Of a stretch of 7,174 bases of DNA, positions 5,626 to 7,174 are shown one piece after another. Source of the DNA: SAR202 cluster bacterium (GTDB lineage Bacteria > Chloroflexota > Dehalococcoidia > Lucifugimonadales > UBA3495); assembly GCA_009392095.1 (NCBI GenBank), contig VFHF01000277.1, forward strand, positions 1-7,174. Direction: 5' to 3'. Under the pieces are notes generated by a model. That model was not told the DNA's origin and did not search any database. It saw only the letters and a list, made by a program, of their open reading frames with translations. The position numbers and the translations under genes are program-made. Every line of letters starts with the position of its first letter. The first letter of the stretch is position 1.

Positions 5626-6981
5626 TTAAGCGAAGATCGCTTCCTTGATGGCCAGAACCTCTTGGCGGAGTTGGCCGTTCTCGGCAACTTCACCGTTGAT
5701 CTTCCCAGCTCCATGTATCACGGTGGAGTGGTCTCGCCCGCCCAGCAGCCGGCCCACCTGGGTGGGAGAAATCTCAAGCTCGTGGATCAGCAAATACATG
5801 GCAACCTGCCGGGCCAGGGCGACCTTCTTGGTGCGGTTCTTGGCTATCAGGTCTCCCACCGAGAGGGCATAGAAGATGGCCACCTGCTCGAAGATACGCT
5901 GCGGGTCGATGGACCGGGCGTCGGTCTCCGGGGCCATCTCGTTCAGAATCTGCAGGGTCGATTCCAGGGTGATGTTCACATTCATCAACTGGGAGTAGGC
6001 CACCATCCGGTTTAAGCTGCCTTCAAGTTCCCGCACGTTGCGCTGGACCCGTTTGGCGATCAGCTCGACGACGCTCTCTTCCATCTCCACCCGAAGCTGG
6101 CCAGCCTTGTTGGACAAGATGGCCATGCGAGTCTCAAAGTCCGGCGGCTGGATTCCAGCAATCAACCCCCCCTCGAAGCGGGAGCGCAGGCGGTCTTCAA
6201 TGGAACCCAGTTCCCTGGGCGGCCGGTCTGACGAGATGACCACCTGGTTCCCCGAGTTATGCAGGTCGTTGAAGGTATGAAAAAAGCCCTCATGGGTCTG
6301 TTCCTTGCCACTGAGAAACTGGACATCGTCCATCAGAAGCACCTGAACCGAGCGGTACCGGCGCCTAAAATCCTCGGTGGTGCGGTTGCGAATGGCAGTG
6401 ATGAACTCGTTGGTGAACTGCTCTGAGGTCACATAGAGCACAGACATACCCCGGCTGGCGCAGGACTTGCCGATGGCCTGCAAAAGATGGGTCTTGCCCA
6501 GCCCCGCACCCGAGTGGAGGAACAGCGGGTTATAAGTCTGACCTGGAGATTCCGCGACGGCTCTTGAGGCGCTGAGGGCCAGCCGGTTGGACGGCCCAGC
6601 CACAAAGGTATCGAAGGAATACTTGGGGTTGAAAGACCGCATCTCGAACAGCGGCGGAGCGGCCGGAGTGGCGCTCACCGCCTGGTCGGGCACAGGGAAA
6701 GATTGCTCTACGGCATAGAAATCTCCTTGGGACTTTACCGTTAATTGCAGTTCAAATTCCCGGCCAGAAACCTTGTGGAGAGTCTTCTGGAGGGCATGGT
6801 ACATCCGGCGCTCCAACCACTCCACAGCGAAGGAGTTGGGCGCCTCGACCTCGAACACGTGGTCGTCGTACGCCACGCCTTCGGTCGGCTTCAGCCAAGT
6901 CTCAAAGGTAGGGCGTGGGAGCTGCAACTGGAGATCCCCCAACACTGCCCGCCAAACCTCACGGGCCGTAGACTCACTCAT
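5626..6981 (-). CDS. dnaA: Chromosomal replication initiator protein DnaA
   Basis: DnaA is the AAA+ ATPase that binds DnaA boxes, melts the origin and loads the helicase; it often controls its own transcription. This 451-residue copy has domain I (1-about 80, with VWRAVLGDLQLQL and RPTFETWLKP), a very short linker (about 85-113), and the domain III ATPase. Domain III contains FNPKYSFDTFVAGPSNRLA, Walker A GAGLGKT (158-164), Walker B LLMDDVQF (215-222), sensor 1 around VVISSDRPP (247-255), the arginine-finger segment RLRSRF (R268) and the sensor-2 segment NVRELEG (R317). Domain IV has the DNA-binding helix-turn-helix and the DnaA signature GGRDHSTVIHGAGKI (414-428). The usual Ala after HTTVxH is Gly here, a mild variation. 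The start matches the domain I alignment and has GGAGGGAG at 7-base spacing. The gene downstream is thiI rather than dnaN. A 17-bp inverted repeat links its leader with codons 17-23. Confidence 0.98.
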   Translation of the reverse strand: MSESTAREVWRAVLGDLQLQLPRPTFETWLKPTEGVAYDDHVFEVEAPNSFAVEWLERRMYHALQKTLHKVSGREFELQLTVKSQGDFYAVEQSFPVPDQAVSATPAAPPLFEMRSFNPKYSFDTFVAGPSNRLALSASRAVAESPGQTYNPLFLHSGAGLGKTHLLQAIGKSCASRGMSVLYVTSEQFTNEFITAIRNRTTEDFRRRYRSVQVLLMDDVQFLSGKEQTHEGFFHTFNDLHNSGNQVVISSDRPPRELGSIEDRLRSRFEGGLIAGIQPPDFETRMAILSNKAGQLRVEMEESVVELIAKRVQRNVRELEGSLNRMVAYSQLMNVNITLESTLQILNEMAPETDARSIDPQRIFEQVAIFYALSVGDLIAKNRTKKVALARQVAMYLLIHELEISPTQVGRLLGGRDHSTVIHGAGKINGEVAENGQLRQEVLAIKEAIFA

Positions 6982-7013
6982 GAGTCTGCTCCCTCCCCAG
7001 TTGCAGCTCCCAC
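6915..7013 (-). promoter_or_regulatory. Perfect 17-bp inverted repeat bracketing the dnaA ribosome binding site and start codon
   Basis: GTGGGAGCTGCAACTGG occurs on the plus strand at 6915-6931, inside dnaA codons 17-23, and its exact reverse complement occurs at 6997-7013 in the leader. In the dnaA mRNA the leader arm comes first, followed directly by the SD GGAGGGAG (6996-6989), the AUG (6981) and codons 1-16, then the second arm. Folding would close a 65-base loop holding the initiation site with a 17-bp stem (11 G-C pairs). Such a structure could limit ribosome access or stabilise the message. At the DNA level it could also be a protein site, since each arm has a nearly palindromic core (AGCTGCAACT). 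The repeat is certain; its function is inferred. Confidence 0.6.
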
Positions 7014-7027
7014 ACTCTCCCTCTCAT
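6974..7027 (-). CDS. Possible 17-codon upstream ORF overlapping the dnaA start
   Basis: An ATG at 7027-7025 opens a frame encoding MRGRVWELQLGREQTHE that stops with TGA at 6976-6974, so it overlaps the first codons of dnaA in another frame. It spans the whole leader arm of the inverted repeat. GAGGAG lies upstream but only 2 bases from the ATG, which is too close for efficient initiation. If translated, ribosomes on it would melt the leader arm and end at the dnaA start. Short length and weak start spacing make chance quite likely. Confidence 0.2.
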   Translation of the reverse strand: MRGRVWELQLGREQTHE

Positions 7028-7085
7028 CACTCCTCACATGTGTGGCACCGTCCCTCCACGAAGTTCAGCGCCGAGCTATATCTAA

Positions 7086-7114
7086 ATTGTTCAGGTATCC
7101 GGTTTTGCGTCCAA
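7086..7114 (-). promoter_or_regulatory. Candidate dnaA promoter
   Basis: On the minus strand TTGGAC (7114-7109) and AACAAT (7091-7086) are 17 bases apart, the best spacing for a housekeeping promoter; they match consensus at 3/6 and 4/6 positions. Transcription from here would give a leader of roughly 100 bases that includes the inverted-repeat arm. Nothing else in the 193-bp upstream region (6982-7174) looks better, and no TTATCCACA-type DnaA box was found there. An 8-bp palindrome, CACATGTG, lies at 7035-7042. Confidence 0.3.
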
Positions 7115-7174
7115 GCGCCCCGTAAAAAGGCAACAGGACATCCAGGGACATTAACGCCCTAATTGAAAATCGCC

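Noticed and set aside
5209..6015. Plus-strand 268-codon ORF
   Set aside because: It spans the antisense of thiI, the intergenic terminator and the end of dnaA; its sequence shows no domain, and both overlapped genes are certain.
7065..7151. Minus-strand 28-codon ORF upstream of dnaA (MSLDVLLPFYGALGRKTGYL...)
   Set aside because: No SD, no recognisable family, and it overlaps the candidate dnaA promoter; the frame is also open further upstream, so it cannot be told from chance.
6982..7174. Replication origin next to dnaA
   Set aside because: No DnaA-box cluster or strong AT-rich unwinding region is visible; one TGTGG-like match and an 8-bp palindrome are not enough.

Overview
All convincing genes in this window lie on the minus strand. 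In transcription order (right to left) they are: dnaA (5626-6981), thiI (4245-5438), a squalene/phytoene synthase gene (3153-4235), an LLM-class flavin monooxygenase (1989-3041), a small cupin (1583-1948), an iron-ADH/maleylacetate-reductase-family enzyme (364-1569), and a TPR-protein fragment that runs off the left edge (1-242). The DNA is moderately GC-rich and the genes are closely packed. Rhodanese-less ThiI, a squalene synthase with DTIAD/RDIPGD motifs, a luciferase-like monooxygenase with catabolic partners, and short palindromic repeats together suggest an environmental bacterium. A Chloroflexota lineage (Dehalococcoidia or SAR202-like) is possible, but this is a weak inference because no marker in the window fixes the taxonomy.

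Right part (5439-7174): dnaA, with all its functional motifs intact, has a purine-rich leader and a good Shine-Dalgarno (SD) site. The leader and the early coding region share a perfect 17-bp inverted repeat (6915-6931 / 6997-7013) that brackets the SD and the start codon. This is the most unusual signal in the window. An intrinsic terminator made from a C-rich palindromic repeat follows dnaA. thiI then has its own candidate promoter, so close to the start codon that the transcript may be leaderless. dnaN is not next to dnaA on the downstream side, and I found no DnaA-box cluster.

Middle (3153-5438): thiI and the squalene synthase gene are 9 bp apart and probably form one operon, pairing tRNA 4-thiouridylation with C30 isoprenoid synthesis. 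The pairing has no obvious functional logic.

Left part (1-3041): the monooxygenase, cupin and ADH-family genes form a compact set with gaps of 40 and 13 bp and an SD before each start. They look like a small catabolic operon in which the monooxygenase oxidises a small organic substrate, the reductase/dehydrogenase handles a carbonyl product, and the cupin plays an unknown part. Both accessory enzymes depart from canonical metal ligands: the ADH has Lys at the usual Asp site, and the cupin has Ala and Gln at two motif-1 sites. A hairpin that may end this operon lies at 314-342. Beyond it are a palindromic repeat and the TPR fragment, which has no ATG start.

No tRNA, rRNA, CRISPR array, transposase or prophage gene was seen.
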